DNA of 64,000 nucleotides from Bacillus sp. F19 (lineage in GTDB: Bacteria; Bacillota; Bacilli; Bacillales; Bacillaceae). Below, piece after piece: positions 25,263 through 36,287 of this stretch. The stretch covers positions 1,948,001 through 2,012,000 of the forward strand of contig CP085710.1 in the NCBI GenBank assembly GCA_023823795.1, written 5' to 3'. Numbering within the stretch: position 1 is the stretch's first letter; each line of letters opens with the position of its first letter. The notes beneath the pieces are model-generated. The model saw nothing but the letters and a program-made list of their open reading frames with translations. It did no database searches and had not been told where the DNA came from. The translations under genes and the position numbers were made by a program.

Positions 25263-27476
25263 ATGACACAGCCGAAAAATATCAATATGAACAGAGGAGC
25301 AGCAATATTAACTTTAATATTTGCATTGCTCTTTTTTGTCTTAATCATCAGATTCCTGTATCTACAGACAACAGGTGAAGTAAACGGAGAAATTCTTGCA
25401 GCCCGTGCTCAAGAGCAGTATGAGCGTAAGCGCGGCATTGAGGCGAACCGGGGCTCCATTTTGGACAGAAAAGGAGAAGTGATTGCTCAGGATACGTCAA
25501 CGTATACTCTCGTCGCGGTGCTTGATGACAGCATGACGACAAACCCCAAACAACCAAAGCATGTCGTTGAACCGGAAGAAACAGCTGAAAAACTAGCTCC
25601 ACTGCTTGATATGGAAGAGAGTGAAGTCACTGACATATTATCGAAGGATGCTTTTCAGGTAGAGTTTGGTTCTGCCGGAAGAAACATCAGCCATTCATTA
25701 AAAGTGAAGATTGAGAAAATGAATCTTCCTGGTATCGGATTTATCAAAGACACCCACCGCTACTACCCGAATGGCACATTCGCCTCACATATAATCGGGT
25801 ATGCCGAAAAAGACGAAGAATCAAATAAAACGGTAGGGATGTTTGGAATTGAGAAGAGTCTTGATAAATATCTTCAGGAAAAAGATGGCTACAAAGTATA
25901 TGAGGGAGATAAACAAGGGTTTAAGCTCCCGAATGGAGAAGAAAAAATAGTAGCACCTGATAACGGAGATAATGTATATCTGACGCTTGACCAAAAGATT
26001 CAAACATTCCTTGAAGATGCAATGAATGAAGCGGCAAAAGAATATGAACCTGAGAAGATTATCGGAATTGTGGCTGATCCTAAGACAGGGGAGATTCTTG
26101 CAATGGGACAGCGCCCAAGCTTTGATCCGAATGTCCGCGATATTGACAATTATTTCAATGATGCCATATCTTATCCATTTGAGCCAGGCTCGACGATGAA
26201 AATTTTCACGCTGGCAGCCGCAATTGAAGAAGGCGTATTTGACCGCAATGAATTGTATCAGTCAGGTTCATATAAAGTGGAAGGCGGAAGAATTCGCGAT
26301 CATAATAAAACAGGCTGGGGAACGATTTCCTTCTTAGAAGGTGTGCAGCGTTCATCAAATGTAGCGATGGCCATCCTTGCGAAGGAAAAGCTTGGCCCAG
26401 ATCGATTCATGCAGTATATGAACAAGTTCGGATTAAATGAAAAGACCGGAATTGATCTGCCAAACGAAGCGAATGGAAAGTTTAATTATAAGTATGATAT
26501 TGAAAAAGTAACGACTGCATTTGGCCAAGGTTCAACTGTGACGCCGATTCAGCAGGTGAAGGCAGCAACTGCAATCGCAAACGGCGGGAAAATGATGAAG
26601 CCTTATATCATTGATAAAATTGTTGACGTTGATCATGACAAAGTGGTGAAGCAAAATAAGCCTGAAGTTGCAGGCACACCTATTTCTGAAAAAACGTCAA
26701 AAGAAGTGCTGGACATTTTGGAAACAGTTGTCAGTTCAGAAAAAGGCACCGGCAGACCATACCAGATTGAAGGGTATGAAGTTGCCGGAAAGACAGGAAC
26801 GGCACAAATAGCAGGAAGTGATGGGAAATATTTAACCGGCCGGGATAACTACATTTTTTCATTCCTAGGAATGGCGCCAAAAGAAGATCCAGAACTGCTT
26901 GTTTATATAGCTGTCCAGCAGCCTGAGCTGAAAGACACAGAAACAGGCTCCATGCCTGTATCATCCATTTTTAATACCGTAATGAAAAACAGCCTGCAGT
27001 ATTTGAAAATCCAGCCTTCTGAGGAAGCTGAAGAACAGCCTAAGAAAACGGAAACTGAAATTGGTGCAGAAGTGCCGTCCTTTGTAGGTGAAGATTCAGC
27101 ATCAGCAGAAAAACTCCTGAAATCGAACAATGTTCAGCCGCTTATTCTTGGATCGGGAAATGAAATTGTTGCTCAATATCCGGAAGCAGGCACAAACATG
27201 ATTGTCAATGAACGTGTGTTTTTACAGACAGATGGCAAAGTCGCGATGCCAGACCTAACTGGCTGGTCATCCCGGGATGTCATGAAGCTAGCTAATTTCC
27301 TTGACCTTGAGCTTAAGATAAAGGGAAAAGGATATGTTGTTTCTCAAAATATATCGAAAAATGAGACTGTAAATGAGGACGATCAGTTAATTGTAAAGCT
27401 TGAAAGTCCCAAACAGCCAAGCAACGGAGAAAATGAAGAGGCTGAAGAGGCAGCAGCAGAAGATGAAGCTGGGTAG
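25263..27476 (+). CDS. pbpB: Penicillin-binding protein 2B, septal transpeptidase
   Basis: 737 residues. Membrane helix at ~15-33, dimerisation domain, then a transpeptidase domain with STMK (Ser310 nucleophile, in EPGSTMKIF), SSN in RSSNVAMAI and KTGT in VAGKTGTAQIAG. Two PASTA domains follow (from EVPSFVGEDSAS and MPDLTGWSSRD), then a Glu/Ala-rich tail (~25 residues). Class B PBP that crosslinks septal peptidoglycan beside an SEDS glycosyltransferase. It begins 2 bases after ftsL. Confidence 0.95.
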   Translation: MTQPKNINMNRGAAILTLIFALLFFVLIIRFLYLQTTGEVNGEILAARAQEQYERKRGIEANRGSILDRKGEVIAQDTSTYTLVAVLDDSMTTNPKQPKHVVEPEETAEKLAPLLDMEESEVTDILSKDAFQVEFGSAGRNISHSLKVKIEKMNLPGIGFIKDTHRYYPNGTFASHIIGYAEKDEESNKTVGMFGIEKSLDKYLQEKDGYKVYEGDKQGFKLPNGEEKIVAPDNGDNVYLTLDQKIQTFLEDAMNEAAKEYEPEKIIGIVADPKTGEILAMGQRPSFDPNVRDIDNYFNDAISYPFEPGSTMKIFTLAAAIEEGVFDRNELYQSGSYKVEGGRIRDHNKTGWGTISFLEGVQRSSNVAMAILAKEKLGPDRFMQYMNKFGLNEKTGIDLPNEANGKFNYKYDIEKVTTAFGQGSTVTPIQQVKAATAIANGGKMMKPYIIDKIVDVDHDKVVKQNKPEVAGTPISEKTSKEVLDILETVVSSEKGTGRPYQIEGYEVAGKTGTAQIAGSDGKYLTGRDNYIFSFLGMAPKEDPELLVYIAVQQPELKDTETGSMPVSSIFNTVMKNSLQYLKIQPSEEAEEQPKKTETEIGAEVPSFVGEDSASAEKLLKSNNVQPLILGSGNEIVAQYPEAGTNMIVNERVFLQTDGKVAMPDLTGWSSRDVMKLANFLDLELKIKGKGYVVSQNISKNETVNEDDQLIVKLESPKQPSNGENEEAEEAAAEDEAG

Positions 27477-27484
27477 ACTATCAG

Positions 27485-27519
27485 GCTTGGTCAACATCGT
27501 TGATCAAGCTTCTTTTTTT
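27485..27519 (+). terminator. Terminator between pbpB and spoVD
   Basis: GCTTGGTCAAC/GTTGATCAAGC, 3-base loop, then TTCTTTTTTT. Separates vegetative pbpB from the sporulation gene spoVD. Confidence 0.82.
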
Positions 27520-27634
27520 GGCAAGTATAAAAAATTTCACAGTTTTGACCAGCTGCTCCTTATCCATGAATGTTCTAGATAATGCTGTACAAGCATATAT
27601 TTGAACGAGCCTGGATAAGGAGGAGTATAATTCT

Positions 27635-29575
27635 ATGCGCGTTTCAAATGTGACTGTCAGAAAGCGTCTGGCAATGGTGCTGCTGTTTGGATTTTTGACT
27701 TTTCTTATTATCGATATCCGTCTTGGATATGTTCAATTTTTTATAGGGGATAAATTGACTGCTCTTGCTAAGGATTCATGGAGCAGAAACATTCCTTTTG
27801 AGCCTGAACGGGGCGAGATTCTTGACCGCAACGGCGTCAAGCTTGCAACGAATATGAGTGCCCCGTCGGTTCTTGTTGTGCCGAGGCAGGTGGAAAACCC
27901 GGCAGATACGGCTGAAAAGCTTGCTTCTGTTTTAAATATGTCCAAAGAACGCGCTTATGAACTTATTACAAAAAAGCAGTCAATACAGCGCATCAATCCT
28001 GAAGGAAGAAAGATCTCTCATGAAAAAGCAAAAGAGCTCCGCGCCCTTGGTCTAAAAGGAGTATACATAGCGGAAGATTCTAAGCGGCATTATCCGTTTG
28101 GAAGCTATCTTTCACATGTACTTGGTTTTGCGGGAATCGATAATCAGGGCTTGCTGGGGCTGGAATCCTATTATGATGAACAGTTGAAAGGCACAAAAGG
28201 ATATGTGAAATTCTACTCAGATGCAAAAGGGAAAAGAATGCCAGAGGAAGCAGATGAATATACAGCTCCAATAGACGGTTTAAATCTTAAATTAACCATT
28301 GATTCAAAAGTTCAAACCATTGTAGAGCGGGAGCTGGATAACGCTCAGGCAGCCTACAACCCGGACGGAATGATTGCCATTGCCATGAATCCCAAAAACG
28401 GAGAAATTCTTGCCATGTCAAGCAGGCCTGATTTTGATCCTGCAGATTTCAGAAATGTTGATCCGCTGATCTACAATCGGAATCTTCCTGTATGGAGCTC
28501 TTATGAACCAGGATCAACCTTTAAGATTATTACATTAGCTGCAGCCCTCGAAGAGAACAAAGTAGATCTGCAGAAAGAACACTTTCATGACGGCGGATCT
28601 GTGAAGGTTGGAGGAGCAAGGCTTAAATGCTGGAAAAGAGGCGGCCACGGCAGTCAGTCTTTTCTTGAAGTTGTTCAAAACTCCTGTAACCCGGGCTTTG
28701 TAGAATTAGGACAAAGACTCGGCACAAATACTTTATTTAAATATATTCAGAACTTTGGTTTCGGCCAAAAAACAGGGATCGATCTGCAGGGAGAAGGAAG
28801 GGGAATTCTCTTTAATGTTAAAAATGTCGGACCTGTTGAGCAGGCGACAACAGCATTTGGTCAAGGTGTTTCTGTAACACCCATTCAGCAGGTTGCAGCT
28901 GTTTCAGCTGCGGTTAACGGCGGAACGCTCTTTACACCATTTATTGCAAAGGAATGGATTGACCCCATCACTGGTGACATTGTCAGTCAGACAGCTCCTG
29001 AAGCTAAGCGCCGTGTGATTTCAGAAGAAACATCAAAACAGATAAGATATGCCTTAGAAAGTGTAGTGGCACAAGGAACAGGGAGAAATGCATTTGTAGA
29101 CGGATACCGTGTGGGCGGGAAAACAGGAACTGCCCAAAAAGTAAAAGACGGAGTTTACTTAAAGAATAACTATATTGTGTCGTTTATAGGCTTTGCTCCA
29201 GCTGATGATCCAGAAATTGTTGTTTATGCAGCAGTTGATAATCCAAAAGGCACGGTTCAGTTCGGGGGAACGGTAGTTGCGCCAATTGTAGGAAACATCA
29301 TGGAAGACAGTTTAAGAGAGCTTGGTGTGAAACCGAGAAAAGATCAAATCGAAAAAGAATATAAATGGCTAGACACAAAACTTGTAAATGTCCCGAATGT
29401 TGTAGGGCTGACTACAAAGGAACTGAGAGAGCAGATGGTAAACCTGAAGCTTGATATTGCCGGTTCCGGCGACTTAGTTATCCAGCAGTCTCCAGCAGAA
29501 GGAGTGAAAGTGAAAGAAGGTTCAACTCTCCGTCTGTATTTAGGAAAAAGCGACAAAAAAACAGATGACGAGTAA
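27635..29575 (+). CDS. spoVD: Stage V sporulation protein D (SpoVD)
   Basis: 646 residues. Class B PBP for spore cortex: membrane helix at ~12-32, transpeptidase with EPGSTFKII (Ser294), SCN (QNSCNPG) and KTGTAQ. It has one C-terminal PASTA domain (VPNVVGLTTKELREQ), against two in PbpB. Works with SpoVE. Expected under mother-cell sigma-E; CATATATT at 27594-27601 resembles a sigma-E -10, but its -35 partner is weak. ATG behind AAGGAGG. A SpoVD cysteine pair is known to be redox-controlled by StoA; Cys residues are present near the SCN box. Confidence 0.95.
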   Translation: MRVSNVTVRKRLAMVLLFGFLTFLIIDIRLGYVQFFIGDKLTALAKDSWSRNIPFEPERGEILDRNGVKLATNMSAPSVLVVPRQVENPADTAEKLASVLNMSKERAYELITKKQSIQRINPEGRKISHEKAKELRALGLKGVYIAEDSKRHYPFGSYLSHVLGFAGIDNQGLLGLESYYDEQLKGTKGYVKFYSDAKGKRMPEEADEYTAPIDGLNLKLTIDSKVQTIVERELDNAQAAYNPDGMIAIAMNPKNGEILAMSSRPDFDPADFRNVDPLIYNRNLPVWSSYEPGSTFKIITLAAALEENKVDLQKEHFHDGGSVKVGGARLKCWKRGGHGSQSFLEVVQNSCNPGFVELGQRLGTNTLFKYIQNFGFGQKTGIDLQGEGRGILFNVKNVGPVEQATTAFGQGVSVTPIQQVAAVSAAVNGGTLFTPFIAKEWIDPITGDIVSQTAPEAKRRVISEETSKQIRYALESVVAQGTGRNAFVDGYRVGGKTGTAQKVKDGVYLKNNYIVSFIGFAPADDPEIVVYAAVDNPKGTVQFGGTVVAPIVGNIMEDSLRELGVKPRKDQIEKEYKWLDTKLVNVPNVVGLTTKELREQMVNLKLDIAGSGDLVIQQSPAEGVKVKEGSTLRLYLGKSDKKTDDE

Positions 29576-29855
29576 CTGACTCTTTTTTATATCCAAAAAA
29601 GCCGGCATTCACAACACGTGTTTGCCTCACTTTTATTTATGGCGGAAAAGAGAAGCTCATGCTCTCGCACCCTCTGTAATTTTGAATATGGGATAGGAAT
29701 AGAACTGCTGCCTTATCAATGACATTTTTAAAAGCTGATATGGCTCTTTTAGCGAAGATGAGATAAAATAAGAACTGTGCGTTTTTTAATAAATGGATGA
29801 TTTTGTATAAAAAATAAAGAAAGAAACTATTGTTGGTTTTTGAGAGGATTTGGTA

Positions 29856-31328
29856 ATGATGAAATTACAGACACTGCTATCGCAGCTGCAAAATATGAAA
29901 TTAAACGTGAACGAAAATCCAGAAATTCTCTCGATTGAAATGGACTCAAGAGAAGTGAAGGAAGGAAGTTTATTTATTTGTATCAGCGGGTACACAGTAG
30001 ATGGCCACGACTATGCTGAACAGGCTGTCAGCAGGGGGGCTTCTGCTGTATTATCTGAAAAGCCACTGTCACTTCCAGTACCTGTTATTATTGTTAATAA
30101 CACAAAAAAAGCTATGGCGCTCCTTGCAGACACATTTTACGGGCAGCCTACACATAAACTTCATTTAATTGGTGTTACAGGTACAAACGGTAAAACTTCA
30201 ACAACACATTTAATTGAGAAGATTCTTCAAAATTCCAGCCAAACGACTGGATTAATTGGAACGATGTACATAAAAATCGGAGATGAACAATTAAGCGTTA
30301 AAAACACTACACCAGAGAGTCTGACTCTTCAAAAAACCTTTGGAACGATGGTTGATAAAGGAGTCAGTCATGCAATTATGGAGGTTTCCTCCCATGCCTT
30401 GCATATGGGGCGAGTTCATGGGTGTGACTATGACGTAGCTGTCTTTACAAATTTGTCACAGGATCATCTGGATTACCACCAGACAATGGATTCATATCGG
30501 GCCGCTAAAGGCCTTCTATTTTCACAGCTTGGCAATAAATTCGATCAAAAGAAGCCAAAAACAGCTGTCTTGAACGGTGATGATCCTGCTTCTGCCGAGT
30601 TTATGAATATGACGGCTGCACATATATTGACGTATGGGATTGATACAGAGTGTGATGTGATGGCGAAAAATATTGCGATGTCTCCAAGCGGAACATCATT
30701 TGATCTTCTCACCCCCCATGGCAGTGAGAAGGTAAATATGAAGCTGATCGGAAAATTCAGCATCTACAATGCGCTTGCTGCAGCTGCTGCAAGCCTGGCT
30801 TCTAATGTGCCTCTATCTGTAATAGTTGCGACTCTTGGGGACATTGAAGGTGTCCGCGGCCGCTTTGAAGTTGTCGACGGAGGACAGGATTTTTCCGTAA
30901 TCGTTGATTATGCCCATACTCCGGACAGTCTGGAAAATGTCCTTTCAACGGTCAAGCAATTTGTTCTTGGAAAGACATTTGTCGTTGTCGGCTGCGGCGG
31001 GGACCGTGACCGGACAAAACGGAAAATCATGGCGCAGATTGCAGTGAAGTATGCGGATGAACCGATCTTTACATCCGACAATCCGAGAAGTGAAGATCCG
31101 ATCGCTATATTGAATGAAATGGAAGATGGGGTTAGAGGCGAATATTATCATTCCATTGAAAATAGAGAGAAGGCCATCTATTTTGCCGTTTCTCATGCAT
31201 CGCCAGGCGACGTCATCTTAATCGCAGGAAAAGGCCATGAAACCTATCAGCAGATCGGTACACAGATTTTCGATTTTGATGATCGCGAGGTAGCTTTGAA
31301 AGCTATTAAAGAACGGATTAGAATATGA
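29856..31328 (+). CDS. murE: UDP-MurNAc-tripeptide synthetase MurE (meso-DAP)
   Basis: 490 residues. Adds the third amino acid to UDP-MurNAc-L-Ala-D-Glu. [19 protein letters not shown] is the ATP site, [13 protein letters not shown] follows, and DNPR (from residue 408) marks selection of meso-diaminopimelate, so the wall is the DAP type. ATG at 29856 (7 bases after GAGAGGA); the ATG at 29859 is also possible. The 280 bases before it hold no gene; a T-rich stretch and a possible TAAAAT element lie there. Confidence 0.95.
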   Translation: MMKLQTLLSQLQNMKLNVNENPEILSIEMDSREVKEGSLFICISGYTVDGHDYAEQAVSRGASAVLSEKPLSLPVPVIIVNNTKKAMALLADTFYGQPTHKLHLIGVTGTNGKTSTTHLIEKILQNSSQTTGLIGTMYIKIGDEQLSVKNTTPESLTLQKTFGTMVDKGVSHAIMEVSSHALHMGRVHGCDYDVAVFTNLSQDHLDYHQTMDSYRAAKGLLFSQLGNKFDQKKPKTAVLNGDDPASAEFMNMTAAHILTYGIDTECDVMAKNIAMSPSGTSFDLLTPHGSEKVNMKLIGKFSIYNALAAAAASLASNVPLSVIVATLGDIEGVRGRFEVVDGGQDFSVIVDYAHTPDSLENVLSTVKQFVLGKTFVVVGCGGDRDRTKRKIMAQIAVKYADEPIFTSDNPRSEDPIAILNEMEDGVRGEYYHSIENREKAIYFAVSHASPGDVILIAGKGHETYQQIGTQIFDFDDREVALKAIKERIRI

Positions 31329-31430
31329 TCCGCTATAAAAGATGTATTTAAGAAATTCACGAGTTTTTATTATATGATGAATCCGTAATCAGAAGCGGTC
31401 ATCATGCAGCTATTCAGGGAGGATCTAAAC

Positions 31431-32405
31431 ATGCTTGAACAAATTATTTTATTTACTATTATTATGGGTTTTTTAATCAGTGTTCTGATATCTCCCATCT
31501 TTATTCCATTTTTAAGAAGACTTAAATTCGGACAAAGCATTCGGGATGAAGGACCGAAATCCCATCAGAAAAAATCAGGCACCCCGACGATGGGCGGAAT
31601 CATGATAATTCTGTCTGTGATTGTAACAACGCTTGTCATGAGCTATAAATTTGCAGAACCAAGTGTGGAAATGTATTTGCTTCTATTCGTTATGTTCGGT
31701 TACGGCCTGCTCGGTTTTCTGGATGATTTCATCAAGGTTGTGATGAAGCGCAACCTCGGTCTTACATCAAAACAGAAACTGATTGGACAGATTATTATTG
31801 CGGTCATTTTCTATATCGTTTTTAAACAATATGGGTTTTCTTCAGAAATCCGCATTCCAGGCACTGAATTTTCATTTGATTTAGGATGGGCTTATGTCAT
31901 TCTGATCATTTTCATGCTTGTCGGCGGATCGAATGCTGTTAACTTGACAGATGGCCTTGACGGCTTGCTCTCAGGTACTTCAGCCGTTGCATTTGGAGCA
32001 TTTGCTGTTCTTGCCTGGAATCAATCTCAATATGATGTGGCTATTTTTTCAGTGGCAGTTGTAGGAGCGGTTCTTGGGTTTCTTGTTTTCAATGCACATC
32101 CCGCAAAAGTATTCATGGGTGACACAGGATCACTTGCACTCGGGGGAGCTATTGTCACAGTTGCGATTTTAACAAAGCTTGAAATTCTTCTTGTTTTAAT
32201 CGGAGGAGTTTTCGTTATCGAAACCTTATCCGTTATTATTCAGGTCATCTCTTTTAAAACGACCGGAAAACGGATATTTAAGATGAGCCCTCTTCATCAC
32301 CACTATGAGTTAACTGGCTGGTCAGAATGGAGAGTTGTCGTGACTTTCTGGACTGTCGGTCTTGTTTTCGCCGTTTTGGGAATCTATATTGAGGTGTGGT
32401 TATAA
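31431..32405 (+). CDS. mraY: Phospho-MurNAc-pentapeptide transferase MraY
   Basis: 324 residues, ten membrane helices. Makes lipid I from UDP-MurNAc-pentapeptide and undecaprenyl phosphate. [25 protein letters not shown] (the DD pair), NLTDGLDGL and PLHHHYE are the catalytic cytoplasmic motifs. ATG at 31431 after GGGAGGATC; the frame is open from 31404. Followed by murD one base after its stop. Confidence 0.97.
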   Translation: MLEQIILFTIIMGFLISVLISPIFIPFLRRLKFGQSIRDEGPKSHQKKSGTPTMGGIMIILSVIVTTLVMSYKFAEPSVEMYLLLFVMFGYGLLGFLDDFIKVVMKRNLGLTSKQKLIGQIIIAVIFYIVFKQYGFSSEIRIPGTEFSFDLGWAYVILIIFMLVGGSNAVNLTDGLDGLLSGTSAVAFGAFAVLAWNQSQYDVAIFSVAVVGAVLGFLVFNAHPAKVFMGDTGSLALGGAIVTVAILTKLEILLVLIGGVFVIETLSVIIQVISFKTTGKRIFKMSPLHHHYELTGWSEWRVVVTFWTVGLVFAVLGIYIEVWL

Positions 32406-32406
32406 G

Positions 32407-33756
32407 ATGAAAAGTATTCAAGATTTTACTCATAAACATGTACTGGTATTGGGGCTTGCAAAAAGCGGTTTAGCTGCTGCAAAGCTCTTACATAAACTCG
32501 GAGCAAACGTTACAGTCAATGATATGAAGCCTCTTGAAGAAAATGAGTCCGCTAAGGAACTTCAGGCTGCCGGTCTTAAGGTCATTTGCGGCAGTCATCC
32601 GAAAGAGCTCCTTGATCATGCAGAATATATTGTAAAAAACCCAGGTATCCCTTATACCAATCCATTGCTTGCTGAAGCTTTGGAGCGGAATATCCCGATT
32701 GTGACAGAAGTGGAGCTTGCTTATTTAATCTCGGAAGCTGATATGATTGGGATAACGGGCTCAAATGGAAAAACAACTACGACAACTCTCATTCACGAAA
32801 TGCTCCTTGCTGATCAGAAGAAGTCTTTGATCGCTGGGAACATTGGCACCGTAGCATGTGAAGTCGCCGAACATGCTTCTAAAGAGAATGTCATTGTGAC
32901 TGAGCTGTCTTCTTTTCAGCTCATGGGAACAATCAAATTCAGACCTAAAATTGCGCTGCTGCTGAATCTATTTGATGCCCACCTTGATTATCATGGCACT
33001 AGAGAAGAATACGCTCTTGCAAAAGCGAAAATCTATGAAAATCAGCAGGCAGATGATTATTCTGTTGTGAACTATGATGACATGGGTGTGCGCCGGGCAG
33101 CAGAAAAATCCAAAGGTCAAATTGTTTATTTTTCAGTTTCAGAGAAGCTTGAAAAAGGCGCTTATATAAGCAACGGTTCTCTCTGGTATAACGATGAGCA
33201 GATTATTAAAATAAAAGATGTTGTCTTGCCGGGCAAGCATAATCTTGAGAATATCCTTGCTGCGATCTGTGCTGTAAAACTATACGGGGCATCAACAGGC
33301 GCCATTCAAAAAGTTCTGACTGCATTTAAAGGGGTTAAACATCGGCTGCAGTTTATCAGCACGATTGATGGAGTAAAATATTACAACGATTCTAAAGCCA
33401 CTAATATATTAGCAACATCCAAAGCGCTGCAGGCCTTTGATGCACCAACACTATTGCTTGCAGGAGGTTTGGATCGCGGAAACGAATTTGACGAGCTGAT
33501 CCCATTCCTGGGCAATGTGAAGGCATTCATTACATTTGGACAAACTGCACCAAAGCTTGAGAGAATAGCAGGTGATGCTGGAATAGAAGTGATAAAACGT
33601 GTCGATAATGTTGAACAAGCGGCTATGGCGGCGTTTGACTTATCTCAAGATGGTGACATTGTTCTCTTATCCCCTGCGTGCGCTAGCTGGGATCAATATA
33701 AAACATTTGAGCAAAGAGGAGACATGTTTGAGAACGCCGTGCATAAGCTAAAGTAA
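32407..33756 (+). CDS. murD: UDP-MurNAc-L-alanine:D-glutamate ligase MurD
   Basis: 449 residues. [15 protein letters not shown] is the N-terminal nucleotide-fold loop, [19 protein letters not shown] the ATP site, and NDSKATN with [10 protein letters not shown] mark the C-terminal domain. Cytoplasmic second amino acid addition in peptidoglycan precursor synthesis. ATG at 32407; the mraY stop ends at 32405. Confidence 0.96.
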   Translation: MKSIQDFTHKHVLVLGLAKSGLAAAKLLHKLGANVTVNDMKPLEENESAKELQAAGLKVICGSHPKELLDHAEYIVKNPGIPYTNPLLAEALERNIPIVTEVELAYLISEADMIGITGSNGKTTTTTLIHEMLLADQKKSLIAGNIGTVACEVAEHASKENVIVTELSSFQLMGTIKFRPKIALLLNLFDAHLDYHGTREEYALAKAKIYENQQADDYSVVNYDDMGVRRAAEKSKGQIVYFSVSEKLEKGAYISNGSLWYNDEQIIKIKDVVLPGKHNLENILAAICAVKLYGASTGAIQKVLTAFKGVKHRLQFISTIDGVKYYNDSKATNILATSKALQAFDAPTLLLAGGLDRGNEFDELIPFLGNVKAFITFGQTAPKLERIAGDAGIEVIKRVDNVEQAAMAAFDLSQDGDIVLLSPACASWDQYKTFEQRGDMFENAVHKLK

Positions 33757-33820
33757 AGGGCTCGTACACGCATCGTCACAAAGCTTGAGCCCTAATTCCA
33801 TAACATTGGGGTGTTCGGCG

Positions 33821-34921
33821 TTGACGGCAAAAAGATCTGCACCAGACTTCATTCTAGTCATCATTACCTTGCTGCTGCTGACGATTGGACTGATCATGGT
33901 ATACAGTGCAAGCGCAGTTTGGGCAACTTATAAATTTGAAGATTCATTTTTCTTTGCAAAGAGGCAGCTGCTTTTTGCAGGTGTAGGTGTAATCGCCATG
34001 TTTTTTTTAATGAATGTTGATTATTGGACATGGAGAACCTGGGCGAAAATGCTGATAATAATTTGCTTTGTTCTGCTTCTGGCCGTTTTAGTTCCCGGCA
34101 TAGGGATGGAGCGAAATGGTTCCCGCAGCTGGATAGGAGTCGGTGCATTTTCCATTCAGCCCTCCGAATTCATGAAGCTTGCCATGATTGCGTTTTTGGC
34201 TAAATTTCTGTCAGAAAATCAAAAGAAAATAACATCATTTAAAAAAGGTCTTTTTCCATCGCTTGGCTTTGTTTTTACCGCGTTTGCGTTAATTATGCTT
34301 CAGCCTGATCTTGGAACAGGAACCGTTATGGTCGGGACTTGTATTGTGATGATTTTTGTTGCAGGGGCGAGAATCAGCCATTTTGGTTTCCTTGGTTTGC
34401 TGGGAGCTGCAGGATTTGCAGGGCTCGTTTTATCAGCACCGTATCGGATTAAACGTATCACATCGTTTTTAAATCCTTGGGAAGATCCGCTCGGAAGCGG
34501 ATTTCAGATCATTCAATCTCTCTATGCAATTGGACCTGGTGGACTATTTGGTCTTGGACTGGGGCAGAGCAGACAAAAATTCTTTTACTTGCCTGAGCCG
34601 CAAACAGACTTTATCTTTGCTATCCTGGCAGAAGAACTTGGCTTCATCGGCGGTTCGCTGATCATTTTGCTGTTTGGTCTGTTATTATGGCGGGGTGTAA
34701 GAATAGCCCTCGGTGCCCCGGATTTATACGGTTCATTTCTGGCCATCGGCATTATCACAATGGTTGCGATTCAAGTCATGATCAATATTGGAGTAGTAAC
34801 GGGACTGATGCCGGTTACGGGTATTACGCTGCCATTTCTCAGCTACGGCGGATCTTCATTGACGCTGATGCTGATGGCGGTTGGTGTTCTATTGAATATT
34901 AGCAGATATGCAAGGTACTGA
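33821..34921 (+). CDS. spoVE: SEDS glycosyltransferase SpoVE
   Basis: 366 residues, the same as B. subtilis SpoVE. About ten membrane helices, with MVYSASAVWATYKFEDSFFF, NGSRSWIGVG, PSEFMKLA, QPDLGTGTVM and LPFLSYGGSSLT. SEDS proteins polymerise glycan strands from lipid II; SpoVE works with SpoVD in spore cortex assembly. TTG start at 33821. The frame opens upstream at 33785, but GGGGTG and family alignment favour the TTG. Between murD and spoVE an inverted repeat GGGCTC/GAGCCC is present. Confidence 0.94.
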   Translation: MTAKRSAPDFILVIITLLLLTIGLIMVYSASAVWATYKFEDSFFFAKRQLLFAGVGVIAMFFLMNVDYWTWRTWAKMLIIICFVLLLAVLVPGIGMERNGSRSWIGVGAFSIQPSEFMKLAMIAFLAKFLSENQKKITSFKKGLFPSLGFVFTAFALIMLQPDLGTGTVMVGTCIVMIFVAGARISHFGFLGLLGAAGFAGLVLSAPYRIKRITSFLNPWEDPLGSGFQIIQSLYAIGPGGLFGLGLGQSRQKFFYLPEPQTDFIFAILAEELGFIGGSLIILLFGLLLWRGVRIALGAPDLYGSFLAIGIITMVAIQVMINIGVVTGLMPVTGITLPFLSYGGSSLTLMLMAVGVLLNISRYARY

Positions 34922-34941
34922 ACCTGCATTTCATAGATGAA

Positions 34942-34978
34942 ATAGACCCTGTTGAAAAACAGGGTTTATCATTTTTTA
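34942..34978 (+). terminator. Terminator after spoVE
   Basis: ATAGACCCTGTT/AACAGGGTTTAT stem with GAAA loop, then ATTTTTT. May be partial, since murG follows at 52 bases. Confidence 0.7.
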
Positions 34979-35029
34979 ATGCTGAATTTGAATATTTTTG
35001 AAAATGTTTCTATTAAATGGGGGATACCT

Positions 35030-36115
35030 ATGAAAATTATGGTAAGCGGCGGAGGGACAGGCGGACACATTTATCCTGCCCTCGCCTTAATAAATGAAAT
35101 TAAAAAAAATGACCCAAATGCGGAATTTTTATATGTCGGCACAGATAATGGCCTTGAGTCCAAAATTGTTCCAAAAGCAGGAATTCCATTTCGTTCAATT
35201 AAGATTTCCGGCTTTAAAAGGAAGATCTCTCTGGACAATGCAAAGACAATCATGCGCTTTTTCAAAGGGGTCAGCGACAGCAGGAAATTCATAAAAGAAT
35301 TTAAACCGGACGTCGTAATTGGTACTGGCGGCTATGTATGCGGACCCGTTGTCTATGCAGCTTCTAAGCTGAAGGTGCCGGCGATTATCCATGAACAGAA
35401 CAGTCTTCCTGGAGTGACCAACAAATTTTTAGCGCGCTATGTAGATAAGGTAGCCATTTGTTTTAAAGAGGCAAGAAGCTATTTCCCTGCTGAAAAAACA
35501 GTGCTGACAGGTAACCCCAGAGCGTCTGAAGTGGTAACGGATGACGTCAGTCAATATAAGGACCCTGAACTTATGGCTGACAAAAAAACAGTGCTGATTA
35601 TGGGAGGAAGCAGAGGGGCAAAACCAATCAATGATGCTGTGATCGGCATGCTTGATGAAATGAAAAATAAAGATTATCAAGTTATTTATGTGACTGGTGA
35701 AGTTCATTATGAAAACGTAATGGATCAAGTTCTGAATCTGCCGAAAAATGTTGTGATCAAACCTTTCATTCATAACATGCCTGAAGTCTTAAAAGGCATT
35801 GATTTAATTGTTGCACGATCAGGTGCAACTACTCTGGCGGAGATAACTGCACTTGGTCTTCCAAGTATTCTGATTCCCAGTCCATACGTAACAGCGAATC
35901 ATCAGGAAAAAAATGCAAGGGCCTTAAGTGATCATGATGCAGCGGCATTAATCCTTGAAAAAGACCTCTCAAGTGCTGTATTAATAAAAGAGATGGATGA
36001 TATTTTGCTTGATGCCGTGAATTTAGAAAAAATGTCAGCCGCTTCAAAGCAGTTAGGCATACCTGACGCTGCAATGAAGTTATATAAGGAAATACAGGTT
36101 CTGGCTAAGCAATAA
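35030..36115 (+). CDS. murG: UDP-GlcNAc transferase MurG
   Basis: 361 residues. Converts lipid I to lipid II at the inner membrane face. [16 protein letters not shown] is the diagnostic glycine loop; [23 protein letters not shown] and [20 protein letters not shown] (sugar-nucleotide site) follow. ATG at 35030 behind GGGGGATACC; the frame opens at 34952, within the upstream terminator, and is rejected there. Confidence 0.96.
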   Translation: MKIMVSGGGTGGHIYPALALINEIKKNDPNAEFLYVGTDNGLESKIVPKAGIPFRSIKISGFKRKISLDNAKTIMRFFKGVSDSRKFIKEFKPDVVIGTGGYVCGPVVYAASKLKVPAIIHEQNSLPGVTNKFLARYVDKVAICFKEARSYFPAEKTVLTGNPRASEVVTDDVSQYKDPELMADKKTVLIMGGSRGAKPINDAVIGMLDEMKNKDYQVIYVTGEVHYENVMDQVLNLPKNVVIKPFIHNMPEVLKGIDLIVARSGATTLAEITALGLPSILIPSPYVTANHQEKNARALSDHDAAALILEKDLSSAVLIKEMDDILLDAVNLEKMSAASKQLGIPDAAMKLYKEIQVLAKQ

Positions 36116-36164
36116 ATTAGCTTGTTATCATACTTACAGACATAGAATGAAAAAAAGACAGAAG

Positions 36165-36235
36165 TCATAGGAGTTTACATGATCATAAAAGAGGGTATCA
36201 AGTAATTTGTGCCTATCGAACTATGATTCCTATGA
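36165..36235. other. Inverted repeat in the murG-murB gap
   Basis: TCATAGGA (36165-36172) and TCCTATGA (36228-36235) are reverse complements 55 bp apart, in the 172-bp gap before murB. Could close a long stem in a leader RNA or be an operator pair; chance is also possible. Confidence 0.35.
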
Positions 36236-36287
36236 GCCTTCTTCAATTGTCATACAGGAAAAGAACAATCTACTTTAGGAGGCTGTC

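Noticed and set aside
27594-27601. Stand-alone sigma-E promoter before spoVD
   Set aside because: CATATATT fits the -10, but no convincing -35 at the right spacing, so only mentioned under spoVD.
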